From the NCBI GenBank assembly GCA_021907015.1, contig CP091064.1, forward strand, positions 372,001 to 436,000: a stretch of 64,000 nt of DNA, written 5' to 3'. Each line of letters opens with the position of its first letter. Within the stretch, counting starts at the first letter, position 1. Below the pieces are notes generated by a model. It was not told the origin of the DNA. It made no database searches and saw nothing but the letters and a program-made list of their open reading frames with translations. Of the stretch, positions 1-10,374 are shown one piece after another. The stretch comes from Pectobacterium sp. PL152 (lineage in GTDB: Bacteria > Pseudomonadota > Gammaproteobacteria > Enterobacterales > Enterobacteriaceae). The position numbers and the translations under genes were made by a program.

Positions 1-208
1 CCGCAGAGAGAATTTTGTCTACATCCAGATAGGTGTGCGCCGCCGCGCCCTCGCCCAGGCTCATGGCTTCATCGGCGTCCTGAATATGCAGGCTACTGAT
101 ATCGGCATCGGAATAGACCGCGACGCCACGGACGTTCATCTCGCGCAGCGAACGCAGAATACGGCACGCAATCGCGCCACGGTTGGCAATCAGAAGTTTG
201 TCGAACAT
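1..208 (-). CDS. Guanidine/urea carboxylase, N-terminus (cut by window edge)
   Basis: Only the first 69 codons are inside the window. They begin MFDKLLIANRGAIACRILRS, the standard opening of a biotin carboxylase domain (ATP-grasp enzyme that carboxylates biotin). The gene is last in an operon with two DUF1989 genes and an ABC transporter behind a guanidine-I riboswitch. That context is typical of enzymes first called urea carboxylase and since shown to carboxylate guanidine. The expected reaction is guanidine plus bicarbonate plus ATP to carboxyguanidine, in the cytoplasm. The family identity rests on the visible start; the guanidine preference is inferred from the riboswitch and neighbours. 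An allophanate hydrolase gene would be expected further left, outside the window. Confidence 0.85.
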   Translation of the reverse strand, partial: MFDKLLIANRGAIACRILRSLREMNVRGVAVYSDADISSLHIQDADEAMSLGEGAAAHTYLDVDKILSA

Positions 209-217
209 ACGCTAGAC

Positions 218-460
218 TCATGCAAGGGCAGGTCGTCCCGCCAGAATGCGATCCGCATGATGGTCGTCCATCACGGTAACGGTCAAAGGATGTAGCGGCG
301 TGCTACCACACCGAAATCATCAGGTTTCGTCAGACGGAGAACGGCTCGTCGACGGCAGAAAATACCGGTTTGCCCTTGCCTCCAGCGCGCTCACCAGCCA
401 CATTTTCACCCGCTGCCAGCGCGTACGTTTTTCACCGCCGCGATCCGGCGTCAGTTCCAT
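218..460 (-). CDS. Small unknown gene between DUF1989 gene and carboxylase (frame-broken)
   Basis: An ATG at 460 overlaps the stop of the upstream DUF1989 gene by 10 bases and opens a 46-codon frame beginning [15 protein letters not shown]. After three single-base additions, near 370, 333 and 288, the frame runs to a stop at 218-220, giving about 81 residues. The repaired product includes the stretches [14 protein letters not shown] and [20 protein letters not shown] and ends [17 protein letters not shown], just before the carboxylase start. I do not recognise the family. The overlapping start and the clean way the frames join argue for a real coupled gene. The alternative is decayed or non-coding spacer. 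No function is assigned. Confidence 0.4.
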
Positions 461-1086
461 ACCAGCACCTCCGCTGGCGTCGGGTTCCAGCCGTTGCACG
501 GATTATTCAACTGCGGACAGTTGGAAATCAGCACGATGACGTCCGTTTCGGCGCGCAGCTCCACGTATTTCCCCGGTGCAGAAATGCCGTCCTCGAAGGT
601 CAGCCCGCCTTCTGCCGTCACCGGCACGTTCATAAAGAAATTGATGTTCGCGCCAATGTCCTTTTTATTCAGGCGGCCATCGTGCAGACAGGCGCAGAGA
701 AAGTTATCGCGACAGCTATGCATGTAGCGTCGGTCGAGCGCATAGCGCACGGTGTTGCTCTCCTGCGCACAGGCACCGCCCAGCGTGTCATGGCGACCGC
801 AGGTATCGGCGACAATGGTCAGCAGCGGATTACCAAGGTTGGAATACAGTACGCTGCCCGTCGTCAGGTAGACGCTATTCTGGCGACGCAGCGTGCGTTG
901 CGGGTCGTAGCGTTCACGCGGATCATCGACGCGATAGAACAGCGTATCCACCGCCTGATTGCCTTCCAGATCCAGCAGCCGCAGCGTCTGCCCCAGCTTG
1001 ACCTCAAACAGATAGGGTTCTCCGGCAGGAATCACATGGCGGAATACCGCGTCCTCGGCCGTTTTATTGCTGGCAATTAACGTCAT
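451..1086 (-). CDS. DUF1989 protein, carboxyguanidine deiminase subunit (UAAP1 type)
   Basis: A 211-residue urea-carboxylase-associated protein of the DUF1989 family. The paired DUF1989 proteins of such operons form a heteromeric carboxyguanidine deiminase (CgdAB) that converts carboxyguanidine to allophanate and ammonia. Visible family features are the [13 protein letters not shown] segment with conserved Cys and His residues and the [10 protein letters not shown] stretch near the C-terminus. The start at 1086 (MTLIASNK) is chosen because GGAGG lies at 1093-1097; an upstream in-frame start would overlap the previous gene. It lies 11 bases after its partner gene, so the two are surely co-transcribed. 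Which subunit is CgdA and which CgdB I cannot tell from sequence alone. Confidence 0.85.
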   Translation of the reverse strand: MTLIASNKTAEDAVFRHVIPAGEPYLFEVKLGQTLRLLDLEGNQAVDTLFYRVDDPRERYDPQRTLRRQNSVYLTTGSVLYSNLGNPLLTIVADTCGRHDTLGGACAQESNTVRYALDRRYMHSCRDNFLCACLHDGRLNKKDIGANINFFMNVPVTAEGGLTFEDGISAPGKYVELRAETDVIVLISNCPQLNNPCNGWNPTPAEVLVWN

Positions 1087-1097
1087 GTCCGGCCTCC

Positions 1098-1844
1098 TTA
1101 CAGGCAAAAGCGTTCGGTATTGTGAAACGCACGCGCATTTTCCTCACGGAACGCACGGCAGTACGCGGCAACATCCTCGCCTTCCGCTCGGCTCCAGGTG
1201 AGCGCAATCGGGCGCGGTGCATACGCTGGGTTAGGATCCATCGGGTGTTGCAAGGCGGTCAGCACCACCAGCGTGTCCATCGGCGCATACAGCTCGATGT
1301 AGTCCCCCGCCTGAGAATGATTGGCGTGAAAATGAAATTGCCCCTGTCCATCCACGGTGACTTTGCTGAACAGGTTGATGGTCATCAGCAGATCTTGCAG
1401 ATTGAGGTTCCATTTCCCCATCTCGACCAGCAGGTTATCCATCCCGTTACGAAAAAAGCCGTTGCGCCGTTCCTGATAGCGCCCCTGCCCGTATTTCTCC
1501 TGCACTTCCTGCGCATTGAGCACGCCGCCAAAGCTGTCGTGCCAACCGCACGTATCGGTAATGATTGCTGCCAGCACGCGTCCCATATCGGAATAGAGGC
1601 AGTGCCCGACCGTCAGCCTGGCGGTATGTTGCCCTTTCAGGGTATCCGGCAGGTTCAAACGTTCACTGGTCTGGTGCGCGTTGAACAACAACAAGCCAAC
1701 ATTGCCGCCGCCTTCCACATCTTCGATACGCAGAATCTGTCCACGCTTGAGGATGAAAGAGGTATGTCCTCCGCCCGGCACTATTTCTTCATCAAACGTC
1801 GTTCGACCTGTCGACGTGTTTGTCGATGTCTGTATCGCTGTCAT
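1098..1844 (-). CDS. DUF1989 protein, carboxyguanidine deiminase subunit (UAAP2 type)
   Basis: A 248-residue second DUF1989 (urea-carboxylase-associated) protein, partner of the following gene. The motif [11 protein letters not shown] parallels [11 protein letters not shown] in the other subunit, as expected for paralogous subunits sharing metal or active-site residues. The C-terminal part ([19 protein letters not shown], then an Arg/Glu-rich tail) is longer than in UAAP1. An AAGGAG ribosome-binding site precedes the ATG at 1844, 13 bases after the transporter ATPase stop. The expected role is deimination of carboxyguanidine in the cytoplasm, together with the carboxylase. Family assignment is firm; the guanidine-specific role follows from family knowledge and the riboswitch. 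Confidence 0.85.
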   Translation of the reverse strand: MTAIQTSTNTSTGRTTFDEEIVPGGGHTSFILKRGQILRIEDVEGGGNVGLLLFNAHQTSERLNLPDTLKGQHTARLTVGHCLYSDMGRVLAAIITDTCGWHDSFGGVLNAQEVQEKYGQGRYQERRNGFFRNGMDNLLVEMGKWNLNLQDLLMTINLFSKVTVDGQGQFHFHANHSQAGDYIELYAPMDTLVVLTALQHPMDPNPAYAPRPIALTWSRAEGEDVAAYCRAFREENARAFHNTERFCL

Positions 1845-1857
1845 AACCGAAAGCTCC

Positions 1858-2649
1858 TTAAAGAGGGGATATCGCCGCGCTGACGACAGGAGGCACCAGC
1901 GTAAGCGGACGCTGTCGCGTGGCGAGACGCTCCTGATTCAGCGGGATGTCATAGGTAATGCGTGCGCCATAGGCTTCCGGCGCATGCGGATCGACACGCA
2001 CTTTGTCGAATACCAGCAAGCGCGTACCGAGGTGGAAACCTTCCGGCAAATCGTGGGTGACCATAAAAACCGTTAAGCGGGTTTCCCGCCACAGCTCCAG
2101 CAGCAGCGTATGCATATCGCCGCGAATACCGGGATCCAGTGCCCCAAACGGTTCATCGAGCAGCAGGATGCGCGGCTGGACAATAAACGCCTGAGCAATG
2201 GCAAGCCGTTGCTGCATGCCGCCGGAAAGCTGGTTGGGGTATTTGTGCATCGCATGCCCAAGCCCGACGCGCGCCAGCATCCGCGCGGCACGATCTCTTG
2301 CCGCTTGCTTATGTTGCCCGAATAGCCTGCCAAGCCAGGGTGAACGCGGGATTTCCAGCCCAATCACCACGTTTTCCAGCACGGTTAAATGTGGGAAAAC
2401 CGAATAGCGTTGAAACACCACGCCGCGGCTGGCATCCGGTTCAGCGGGCAGCCGCTTCCCTTCGAGCCGCACTTCGCCACGGCTGGGCGTTTCCTGCCCC
2501 AGCAGCAGACGCAGAAAGGTGGATTTACCGCAGCCGGATGCGCCAACCATCGTGCAGAATTCCCCTTCCTCAACGTTCAGGTTGAGCCGTTCCAGCACGA
2601 CGTGGTCGCCGTATTCCTGCCAGATGTTATCGATTTCGATAAAACTCAT
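1858..2649 (-). CDS. ABC transporter ATPase of guanidine/urea-type uptake system
   Basis: A 263-residue nucleotide-binding subunit of a nitrate/taurine-type (SsuB/TauB-like) importer. Walker A is GASGCGKST near residue 38, the signature is LSGGMQQRLAIAQAF, and Walker B is ILLLDEPFGALD, followed by the switch His in VTHD. The start MSFIEIDN at 2649 is chosen because its ATG overlaps the permease stop as ATGA; the open frame extends upstream, but only antisense to the permease. With the permease and binding protein it would power uptake of a small guanidinium compound or urea. The substrate is inferred from the operon, not from the protein. Confidence 0.88.
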   Translation of the reverse strand: MSFIEIDNIWQEYGDHVVLERLNLNVEEGEFCTMVGASGCGKSTFLRLLLGQETPSRGEVRLEGKRLPAEPDASRGVVFQRYSVFPHLTVLENVVIGLEIPRSPWLGRLFGQHKQAARDRAARMLARVGLGHAMHKYPNQLSGGMQQRLAIAQAFIVQPRILLLDEPFGALDPGIRGDMHTLLLELWRETRLTVFMVTHDLPEGFHLGTRLLVFDKVRVDPHAPEAYGARITYDIPLNQERLATRQRPLTLVPPVVSAAISPL

Positions 2650-3461
2650 GCTTTGCTTTCCTCTGACCACGGGAACCAGCGGCGATGCAGCCAGCGCAGC
2701 GCCATATCCATGAGCCATGCCAGCAGTGTGATCCACACGACATACGGCAGAATCACATCCATCGCCAAATAGCGGCGAACCAGAAAGATGCGGTAGCCCA
2801 GCCCGGCCGTTGCTGAAATCGCTTCGGCAGAAATCAGAAATAGCCACGCCGCGCCCAGCAGCAGCCGCAGTGAAATCAGCAGTCGCGACAGCAGTTGCGG
2901 CAGAATGACGCGCAGTACCACAACCCAGCTGTTCGCCCCCAATGTCTGAGCTTTAATCAACGTTTCCTGCGGTATGTTGCGAGCACGCTGTTCGAGATCC
3001 CGTGCCAGCATCGGCGTAACGCCAATGACGATCAGCATCACTTTCGAGAGCTCATCCAGCCCGAAGACGATGAACAGGATGGGCAAAATCGCCAGCGGCG
3101 GGATCATCGACAGCACGGTCATCAGCGGCGAGAGCGACGCGCGAAACAGCGGGAAGGCTCCTGCCGCAACCCCGAACAGCAGGCTCAACAGGCTGGCGAT
3201 CCCCAGCCCCAGCGCAAGACGCACCAGACTGGCCTGCGTATCCAACCAGAACAGGTAATCACCACTGCGTTTGTCCTCGGTCAATGCCATGCGCTGCATC
3301 GCCTCGGCCATTTGCCCGAGACTCGGCAGGAGTTTGTCATTCGGGTTAGCTTCCAGCCGCAGCGCCGACCCGATGAGGTACAGCACCAACAGCGCGACAA
3401 ACGGCAGCAGAACCAGCAACAGCCGTCTGCCCCGACTGGGTGAGCGATTGATCAAGCGCAC
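2646..3461 (-). CDS. ABC transporter permease (BPD inner-membrane component)
   Basis: A 271-residue inner-membrane permease of the SsuC/TauC class. The first membrane segment (LLLVLLPFVALLVLYLIGSA) follows a basic N-terminus, and about five further hydrophobic segments follow. The cytoplasmic coupling (EAA) loop is near residue 170: IKAQTLGANSWVVVLRVILP, with the conserved Gly. It overlaps the ATPase start by four bases and follows the binding-protein gene by 23 bases. It should form the pore of the importer encoded by the three genes. The frame is intact. Confidence 0.88.
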   Translation of the reverse strand: MRLINRSPSRGRRLLLVLLPFVALLVLYLIGSALRLEANPNDKLLPSLGQMAEAMQRMALTEDKRSGDYLFWLDTQASLVRLALGLGIASLLSLLFGVAAGAFPLFRASLSPLMTVLSMIPPLAILPILFIVFGLDELSKVMLIVIGVTPMLARDLEQRARNIPQETLIKAQTLGANSWVVVLRVILPQLLSRLLISLRLLLGAAWLFLISAEAISATAGLGYRIFLVRRYLAMDVILPYVVWITLLAWLMDMALRWLHRRWFPWSEESKA

Positions 3462-3484
3462 GGTAGTCTCTCCAGTCTGTGGGA

Positions 3485-4543
3485 TCAGAGTTTGTGCTCT
3501 GCGGCCAGACGCACGAAAGTATCGTCAAAGCGCAGTTTCACATTGGCGCTGTCACCCTGTGTGACCTGCCCGGGGAACGTCATGCCGATAAAATTCGCGC
3601 TCTGTGCGCCTGCACCGAGCAGCCCTTTATCAAAGGAGAAATCCGCCACGCGCTTCATGGTGTTAGGAAGATCCGAACTGGTCAGGAACGCCAGATTGTC
3701 CTGCGCGGAATAAAACAGATGGGTGGTTTTTAACTGGGCCTGATAGCCGGCTAAATCCGTACCGGAAGCCGCAGCCATTGATTCCAGCGCCGGTTTGTCG
3801 CCCGCTTTCATTAGCGCCATCATTTCAAACCAGGCCCCAGCCAGCGCTTTGCCCAACGCCGGATTGTCCTGTAGCGTCTGCGTGTTCACGACCATCATGT
3901 CGATCAGCTCACCGGGGATCTGACCGGACTGAAAGACTTCCGTGGTGTCCGGCTGGCTTTTAATCGCGGAAAGCTGTGGGTTCCAGGCGACAGCCGCCTG
4001 CACGCTGCGGGTGGCAAAAGCGGCGACAATGTCGGCATCCGACGTGTTGACGACCGTGACGTCCCGTTCCCGTAATCCGGCGGTTTCCAGACCGCGCACC
4101 AGCAGATAATGCGAGACGGAGAGTTCAGGCAGGTTGACCTTCATCCCACGCAAATCGCTCAGTGTTTTCCCTTTGCCTTTGAGCACAATGCCATCGTTGC
4201 CGGCAGAGAAACTGCCGAGCAGCAGCGCCGTGGTATCCACACCGCCCGCGGCCGGAATAGTCAGCGCATCCATGTTGGTCATCGTGCAGCCGTCAAACTG
4301 CCCGGCGGTGTATTGGTTGATCGACTCGACGTAGTCGTTAAGCTGTGTGACCTTAATCTTGATGCCGTACTTGTCGGCCCATTTATCGATAATGCCCTGC
4401 GTGCCGATGAACCCCCACGGCATCCATCCGGCATAGATCGTCCAGCACACGTTAAATTGCGTTTTAGGCGCCGCCTGAGAAGGGAAGCTCAGCAGCGCTG
4501 AGAGACTGAGGACGCAAACGCCCAGTAAACGAGATAGGTTCAT
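3485..4543 (-). CDS. Periplasmic substrate-binding protein, urea-carboxylase-region type
   Basis: A 352-residue secreted solute-binding protein. The signal peptide MNLSRLLGVCVLSLSALLSF ends at about SQA-AP. The mature part resembles the NMT1/TauA-like binding proteins that accompany urea/guanidine carboxylase operons, with CWTIYAGWMPWGFI early and FDGCTMTNMDAL near residue 90. It is the first gene of the operon. Its start lies about 22 bases after the riboswitch terminator, so the terminator decides expression of everything downstream. The ligand, guanidine or a related compound, is inferred from the riboswitch and the catabolic genes. Confidence 0.85.
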   Translation of the reverse strand: MNLSRLLGVCVLSLSALLSFPSQAAPKTQFNVCWTIYAGWMPWGFIGTQGIIDKWADKYGIKIKVTQLNDYVESINQYTAGQFDGCTMTNMDALTIPAAGGVDTTALLLGSFSAGNDGIVLKGKGKTLSDLRGMKVNLPELSVSHYLLVRGLETAGLRERDVTVVNTSDADIVAAFATRSVQAAVAWNPQLSAIKSQPDTTEVFQSGQIPGELIDMMVVNTQTLQDNPALGKALAGAWFEMMALMKAGDKPALESMAAASGTDLAGYQAQLKTTHLFYSAQDNLAFLTSSDLPNTMKRVADFSFDKGLLGAGAQSANFIGMTFPGQVTQGDSANVKLRFDDTFVRLAAEHKL

Positions 4544-4565
4544 GCCAGACCTCCGGTTGAGTAGG

Positions 4566-4609
4566 AAAAAAGCGGGAACAGCGCGACACCATGGGTGTTG
4601 CTGTCTCCC
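4566..4609 (-). terminator. Riboswitch-controlled intrinsic terminator
   Basis: The stem pairs the bases at 4594-4609 with those at 4574-4590 around a 3-base loop, followed by six Ts on the minus strand (4566-4571). The 5' arm starts with GGGAGA, the last conserved element of the upstream guanidine-I aptamer. Ligand-bound aptamer would hold that element and prevent the terminator, giving an ON switch, as is usual for this class. Confidence 0.85.
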
Positions 4610-4702
4610 GGGCTTTTGTCCCGCCGTGTAACCTCAACTGGAGGTCGCCAGCTCTCGGACCAGACATCCATATTGCATGGATCGGAACCCTAGCCAGCTA
4701 TT
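4600..4702 (-). promoter_or_regulatory. Guanidine-I (ykkC) riboswitch aptamer
   Basis: Read on the minus strand, the leader has the hallmark conserved blocks of the ykkC RNA in order: CTAGGGTTCCG (near 4695), TCTGGTCCGAGAGCTGGC (near 4655), then ACACGGCGGGAC and GGGACAAAAGCCCGGGAGA (4603-4626). The block between CTAGGGTTCCG and TCTGGTCC is a hairpin (ATCCATG...CATGGAT-like). It sits directly before an intrinsic terminator and the guanidine-catabolism operon. Binding of free guanidine is known for this RNA class; the match is strong enough to name it. Confidence 0.93.
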
Positions 4703-4746
4703 CAGGTTGTTCAGCGCCCTATGTGGTGCTGTCCCGAATAGAGAAT

Positions 4747-4763
4747 TGCAAGATGCGTGCCAG
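4747..4763 (-). promoter_or_regulatory. Sigma-54 (RpoN) promoter of guanidine operon
   Basis: The minus strand reads CTGGCACGCATCTTGCA, matching the -24/-12 consensus TGGCACG-N4-TTGCA exactly at the conserved GG and GC, with the right spacing. Transcription would start near 4736, about 35 bases before the riboswitch aptamer. This makes the operon a likely member of the nitrogen-starvation regulon. Confidence 0.8.
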
Positions 4764-4826
4764 CACCAAAAATGCCGGTACGGCGGTAGTTTATAGGGAG
4801 AATGATAGGGAGAAGCATGCCGCTCT

Positions 4827-4843
4827 CGCGCCATCTCGGTGCA
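4827..4843 (-). promoter_or_regulatory. Probable NtrC enhancer site
   Basis: The minus strand reads TGCACCGAGATGGCGCG, 13 of 17 matches to the NtrC consensus (TGCAC-Y-N4-T-R-GTGCA). It is centred about 100 bases upstream of the predicted sigma-54 start, a normal enhancer distance. A second weaker element (TGCACTGCCGTGAAGCGCA) lies at 4858-4876. The assignment is by consensus only. Confidence 0.5.
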
Positions 4844-4893
4844 GTAGCACAGCGAATGCGCTTCACGGCAGTGCAGGTTAACGGATGCGAGGC

Positions 4894-5325
4894 TTAGCGT
4901 GCAGAACGGTTCGCCGCTATTTTTTCCAGCAGCGCGCTGAACGTGGCTTGTTCATCACGGGAGAGCGTCTGAAGCATCTGCGCCTCAATCTGTTTTTCCT
5001 GATGCAGAAAAACCTGCGTAAACGCGACGCCCCTATCGGACAGACTGAGCCACACGCTGCGGCCGTCATCTGGATTATCGATCTTGCGGACATAATCGCG
5101 CTTGACCAACTCCGCGACCATACGGGTGATCTGCGCCTTATCTCGCCCCACCGTTTTCGCCAGCGACTGAGGCGTAATGCGCCCTTCCATCGCGATGATC
5201 TTACATAGCCGGATGTGCACCACATCCAGACTAATGTCGTGCGCTTTCATCTGTTCCTGCATCTGTGCCTTATAGCTTTCCAGTAAGGCAAAAGAGCTTT
5301 CATCATATTTTATTGATTCAGTCAA
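4894..5325 (-). CDS. MarR-family transcriptional regulator
   Basis: A 143-residue winged-helix regulator. The helix-turn-helix is near residues 50-75 (TPQSLAKTVGRDKAQITRMV), followed by the wing KIDNPDDGRSVWLSLSDRG, where the D-x-R of the wing is the MarR signature. Such dimers bind palindromic operators and usually release DNA on binding small phenolic or oxidising ligands. A perfect palindrome lies between this gene and the divergent DUF3861 gene, so it probably represses both. The gene is upstream of, and in the same direction as, the guanidine operon, but the sigma-54 promoter between them makes them separate units. The inducer is unknown. Confidence 0.85.
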   Translation of the reverse strand: MTESIKYDESSFALLESYKAQMQEQMKAHDISLDVVHIRLCKIIAMEGRITPQSLAKTVGRDKAQITRMVAELVKRDYVRKIDNPDDGRSVWLSLSDRGVAFTQVFLHQEKQIEAQMLQTLSRDEQATFSALLEKIAANRSAR

Positions 5326-5336
5326 CCAACGATCAT

Positions 5337-5357
5337 ATAGTTGATTTTATCAACTAT
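5337..5357. promoter_or_regulatory. MarR-type operator palindrome
   Basis: Two perfect 8-bp arms, ATAGTTGA and TCAACTAT, are separated by TTTTA. The 21-bp site lies between the divergent MarR gene (start 5325) and the DUF3861 gene (start 5387). Size, symmetry and AT-rich centre fit operators of MarR/HosA-like regulators, so autoregulation and control of DUF3861 are likely. Confidence 0.7.
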
Positions 5358-5386
5358 CTATCATGAGTTCAATTTACGAGGCTACG

Positions 5387-5671
5387 ATGGGAAACGTCTA
5401 TCAGATTGCGGTGGAAGAAAAAGCAGAACCGCAGCGCACGCTGTCGTTTGAATGCTCGATTCACGATGACCTGTTCAAAATACTGGAGAAAGTCGATGGC
5501 AAGCTGGACATGACGCCGGAACAGACGCAGGCTTTTCTGGTGGGGCTGAAGCTATTTAGTGAAGTGATGATGCAAAATAGAAAGCATCCATTGTTTAAGG
5601 AATTCGCCACCCCGTTCAAAGAATTTATGCTGAATCTCAAGAAGCAGGGATCCGCAAAGGGGCCGCAGTAA
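5387..5671 (+). CDS. DUF3861 family protein
   Basis: A 94-residue cytoplasmic protein matching the pattern I know for DUF3861: an N-terminal beta strand (YQIAVEEK), the SFECSIHDDLFKILEKV block, then VGLKLFSEVMMQNRKHPLFK and a C-terminal PFKEFMLNLKK. No biochemical role is known to me. The start at 5387 is preferred over 5363 because GAGG lies at 5378-5381, while the earlier ATG has no ribosome-binding site and sits next to the operator. The gene is divergent from the MarR regulator and convergent with katG, so an oxidative or phenolic stress link is possible but unproven. Confidence 0.75.
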   Translation: MGNVYQIAVEEKAEPQRTLSFECSIHDDLFKILEKVDGKLDMTPEQTQAFLVGLKLFSEVMMQNRKHPLFKEFATPFKEFMLNLKKQGSAKGPQ

Positions 5672-5679
5672 AAATGATG

Positions 5680-5712
5680 CTCCCCGTGCTCTATAAGCGC
5701 CAGCACGGAGAG
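5680..5712. terminator. Hairpin between convergent DUF3861 gene and katG
   Basis: CCGTGCT (5684-5690) pairs with AGCACGG (5702-5708), with further imperfect pairs outside. It lies between the two convergent stop codons. There is no proper T tract beside it on either strand, so it may be a weak bidirectional terminator or just an mRNA-end hairpin. Confidence 0.35.
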
Positions 5713-5721
5713 CGTTGCGCC

Positions 5722-8213
<2,492 letters not shown>

Positions 8214-9342
8214 CTACAGCGAAGATGAACGGAGTATGAACTGGGTAATTTCGGCGCGTTTCCCTAAGCGGATCGGAAAGCCGTTCCACAGGCCCGCACC
8301 ATTGCTCACGTACAGATGCATGCCATCCACGTCATAGCTACCTGACACATAGCCTTCATTCGCCAGCTGTGTCACCCAGTGCATACCCAATACCTGGCCG
8401 CCGTGCGTATGGCCGGAGAGCTGTAAATCCGCTCCAGCACGCGCATTTTCTTTCGCTCCCGTTGGCCGATGGCTGAGCAGAACAACGGCGCTATCCGGCG
8501 ATATTCCGTTGAGCGCAGCGCCCGTATCTGGCAGCGGCTGTTGAAAATCAGCGGCGGTGCGATCGGTAATGCCCGCCAGTACAAACTTGGCATTATCACG
8601 ACCAATCGACACATGTTCATTAAGCAACAGGCGTAAACCCAGCGCACTCAACCGCTGCACCCATTGCGTATATTCCACGTAATATTCATGGTTGCCCACG
8701 ATGGCAAACACGCCATGTGGCGCGCTCAGGTTACGCAGCGGCTCCATATCCTCATAGCGGGCGCTAACGGTGCCATCGGCCAGATCGCCCGTAATCACCG
8801 TCAGATCGGGCTTAAGCGCATTGGTTTTAGCTACCACCGTCGCCATCCACGGACGCTGTAACAGGCGGCTGGCATGTAAATCGGTTAGCTGCACCAGCCG
8901 GAAACCATCCAATTCGGGCGGTAGCTGTTTCAGTTCAACGTCTACCGTACGTACTTCAGGAACACGCACTGCCTCCCACACGCCGATAGCCGCTAACCCC
9001 ATCGCGACGACGGCAGTGCCGCCACGCAGCGCCATATTGTTCAGCAAAACATTCCCCGCCGGCCGGGATAAAAACGCCCCACAACGCCGAGCAGATCGAT
9101 CGCCAACAGCAGAAATGCGGCTATCAGCAGCGCACCAAACGCCCATCCCAGAAACATCAGGACAAACGCGGGCACTTCCGGCGACGCCATCGTGCCAAAA
9201 AGGTGCGTGTAATCAGATGATGCTGTGAAGCCAGCAGCACTAGCACCGCCAGCGTGCGCTTTACAGGCACACCAACATGCAGTCGCCAAACAAGACGCCA
9301 GATAACATAGAGGGCGATGAGCCCGGTAATGACATGAAACAC
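8214..9342 (-). CDS. Membrane-anchored metallophosphoesterase (two frame breaks)
   Basis: After adding one base in each A5 run at 9197-9201 and 9070-9074, the frame runs from a GTG at 9342 to 8214 and encodes about 376 residues. The N-terminal third holds about four hydrophobic membrane segments (e.g. AVFHVITGLIALYVIWRLV, VPAFVLMFLGWAFGALLIAA). The C-terminal part is a calcineurin-type phosphoesterase like YkuE/YaeI: LTDLHASRLL (metal-binding D-x-H), TGDLADG, GNHEYY and SGHTHGG. The substrate is unknown; relatives act on phosphodiesters or lipid phosphates. Both breaks look like homopolymer errors. A start inside the third frame alone would leave a 310-codon protein lacking the membrane domain. 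Confidence 0.75.
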
Positions 9343-9554
9343 GGCTATTTTTCTCTCTTTATCGGTGATATTGGTATAGTAACGCGTAAATTTTACACTA
9401 TGACTCACACATTGCAGAGCAACGCGGCAGAGAGGTTGTGTTGCCAGAAGTGGCGGATTAACATGGCGCGATTCCCTGGGTACACGGCATTGACAACAGT
9501 GAAGCCTGCCATCTGCGGCTGCTGGTGCATGATTTTGATTAACAAAGGACATTT

Positions 9555-10313
9555 ATGTTCGATTACACCGACTTTCCCGAACAACGGCAAGCCAAAATCC
9601 GGCAGATCCTCAGCGAGGAAGGCAAAGTCGTCTGCGCCCAACTCTCACGCGAATTGAACGTATCCGAGCACACCATACGGCGCGATCTGAAGGAGCTGGC
9701 GCAATCCGGTGCCTGCAAACGCGTCTACGGCGGTGCGGTCATCATGCCGCCAGAGGCCATCGATTTTGCCAGCCGAGCGAGTATTGATGCTGTTCAGAAA
9801 GACCGCATCGCTCAGGCCGTTATCCCGCTGATAAAACCTAATGGCTGCGTCTTCTTTGACACCGGTACCACCAATCTGGCCGTGGCGAAGCAGCTCCCGC
9901 AGGGACTGAAGTTTACCGCCGTGTGCAATTCGCCCATTATCGCGACAGAACTGATGCAACATCAGGATGTAGAAGTGATCTTTCTTGGCGGAAGGATCCA
10001 GAGAGAGGTCGGCGGCGCGATTGGTATCGATACGCTCAGGCAGCTAGAGAAGATGTATTTCGATCAATGCCTGTTGGGAGGCTGTGCCTTTGACGCCAAT
10101 GAAGGCCTGACCGTTTTTGAATATGACGATGCAGAGTTCAAAAAGTGCCTGGTCACCCGCAGCAGCGAAGTGATCGTCGCGCTGACCGCCAATAAGATCT
10201 CCACTTTGGCTCGCTATCGCGTCGCTGGGTGTGAGGATATTACCGCACTGGTGACCGATGATGAAATCGCCCCTGCCTGTCAGGACGCATTAAGCGAAAA
10301 AACCTGGACCTGA
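9555..10313 (+). CDS. DeoR/GlpR-family transcriptional repressor
   Basis: A 252-residue regulator. The N-terminal helix-turn-helix is LSRELNVSEHTIRRDLKEL (about residues 30-50), followed by the wing CKRVYGGAV. The C-terminal sugar-phosphate-binding domain has the family motifs DTGTTNLAVAKQL near residue 100 and LGGRIQREVGG. AAAGGACAT precedes the ATG. Such proteins repress sugar or polyol genes and release DNA on binding a phosphorylated sugar. The neighbours are a Cof-type phosphatase (convergent) and a dicarboxylate-type symporter, so the target may be either; the effector cannot be read from the sequence. Confidence 0.85.
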   Translation: MFDYTDFPEQRQAKIRQILSEEGKVVCAQLSRELNVSEHTIRRDLKELAQSGACKRVYGGAVIMPPEAIDFASRASIDAVQKDRIAQAVIPLIKPNGCVFFDTGTTNLAVAKQLPQGLKFTAVCNSPIIATELMQHQDVEVIFLGGRIQREVGGAIGIDTLRQLEKMYFDQCLLGGCAFDANEGLTVFEYDDAEFKKCLVTRSSEVIVALTANKISTLARYRVAGCEDITALVTDDEIAPACQDALSEKTWT

Positions 10314-10374
10314 TTATTGCCAGATAGCACGACGGTAGCCTCAACGGCTGCCGACCCGTTTCATGCGGCTCGAT

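Noticed and set aside
4591..4881. A plus-strand open frame across the riboswitch region
   Set aside because: It is antisense to the conserved aptamer and promoter, whose base conservation explains the open frame.
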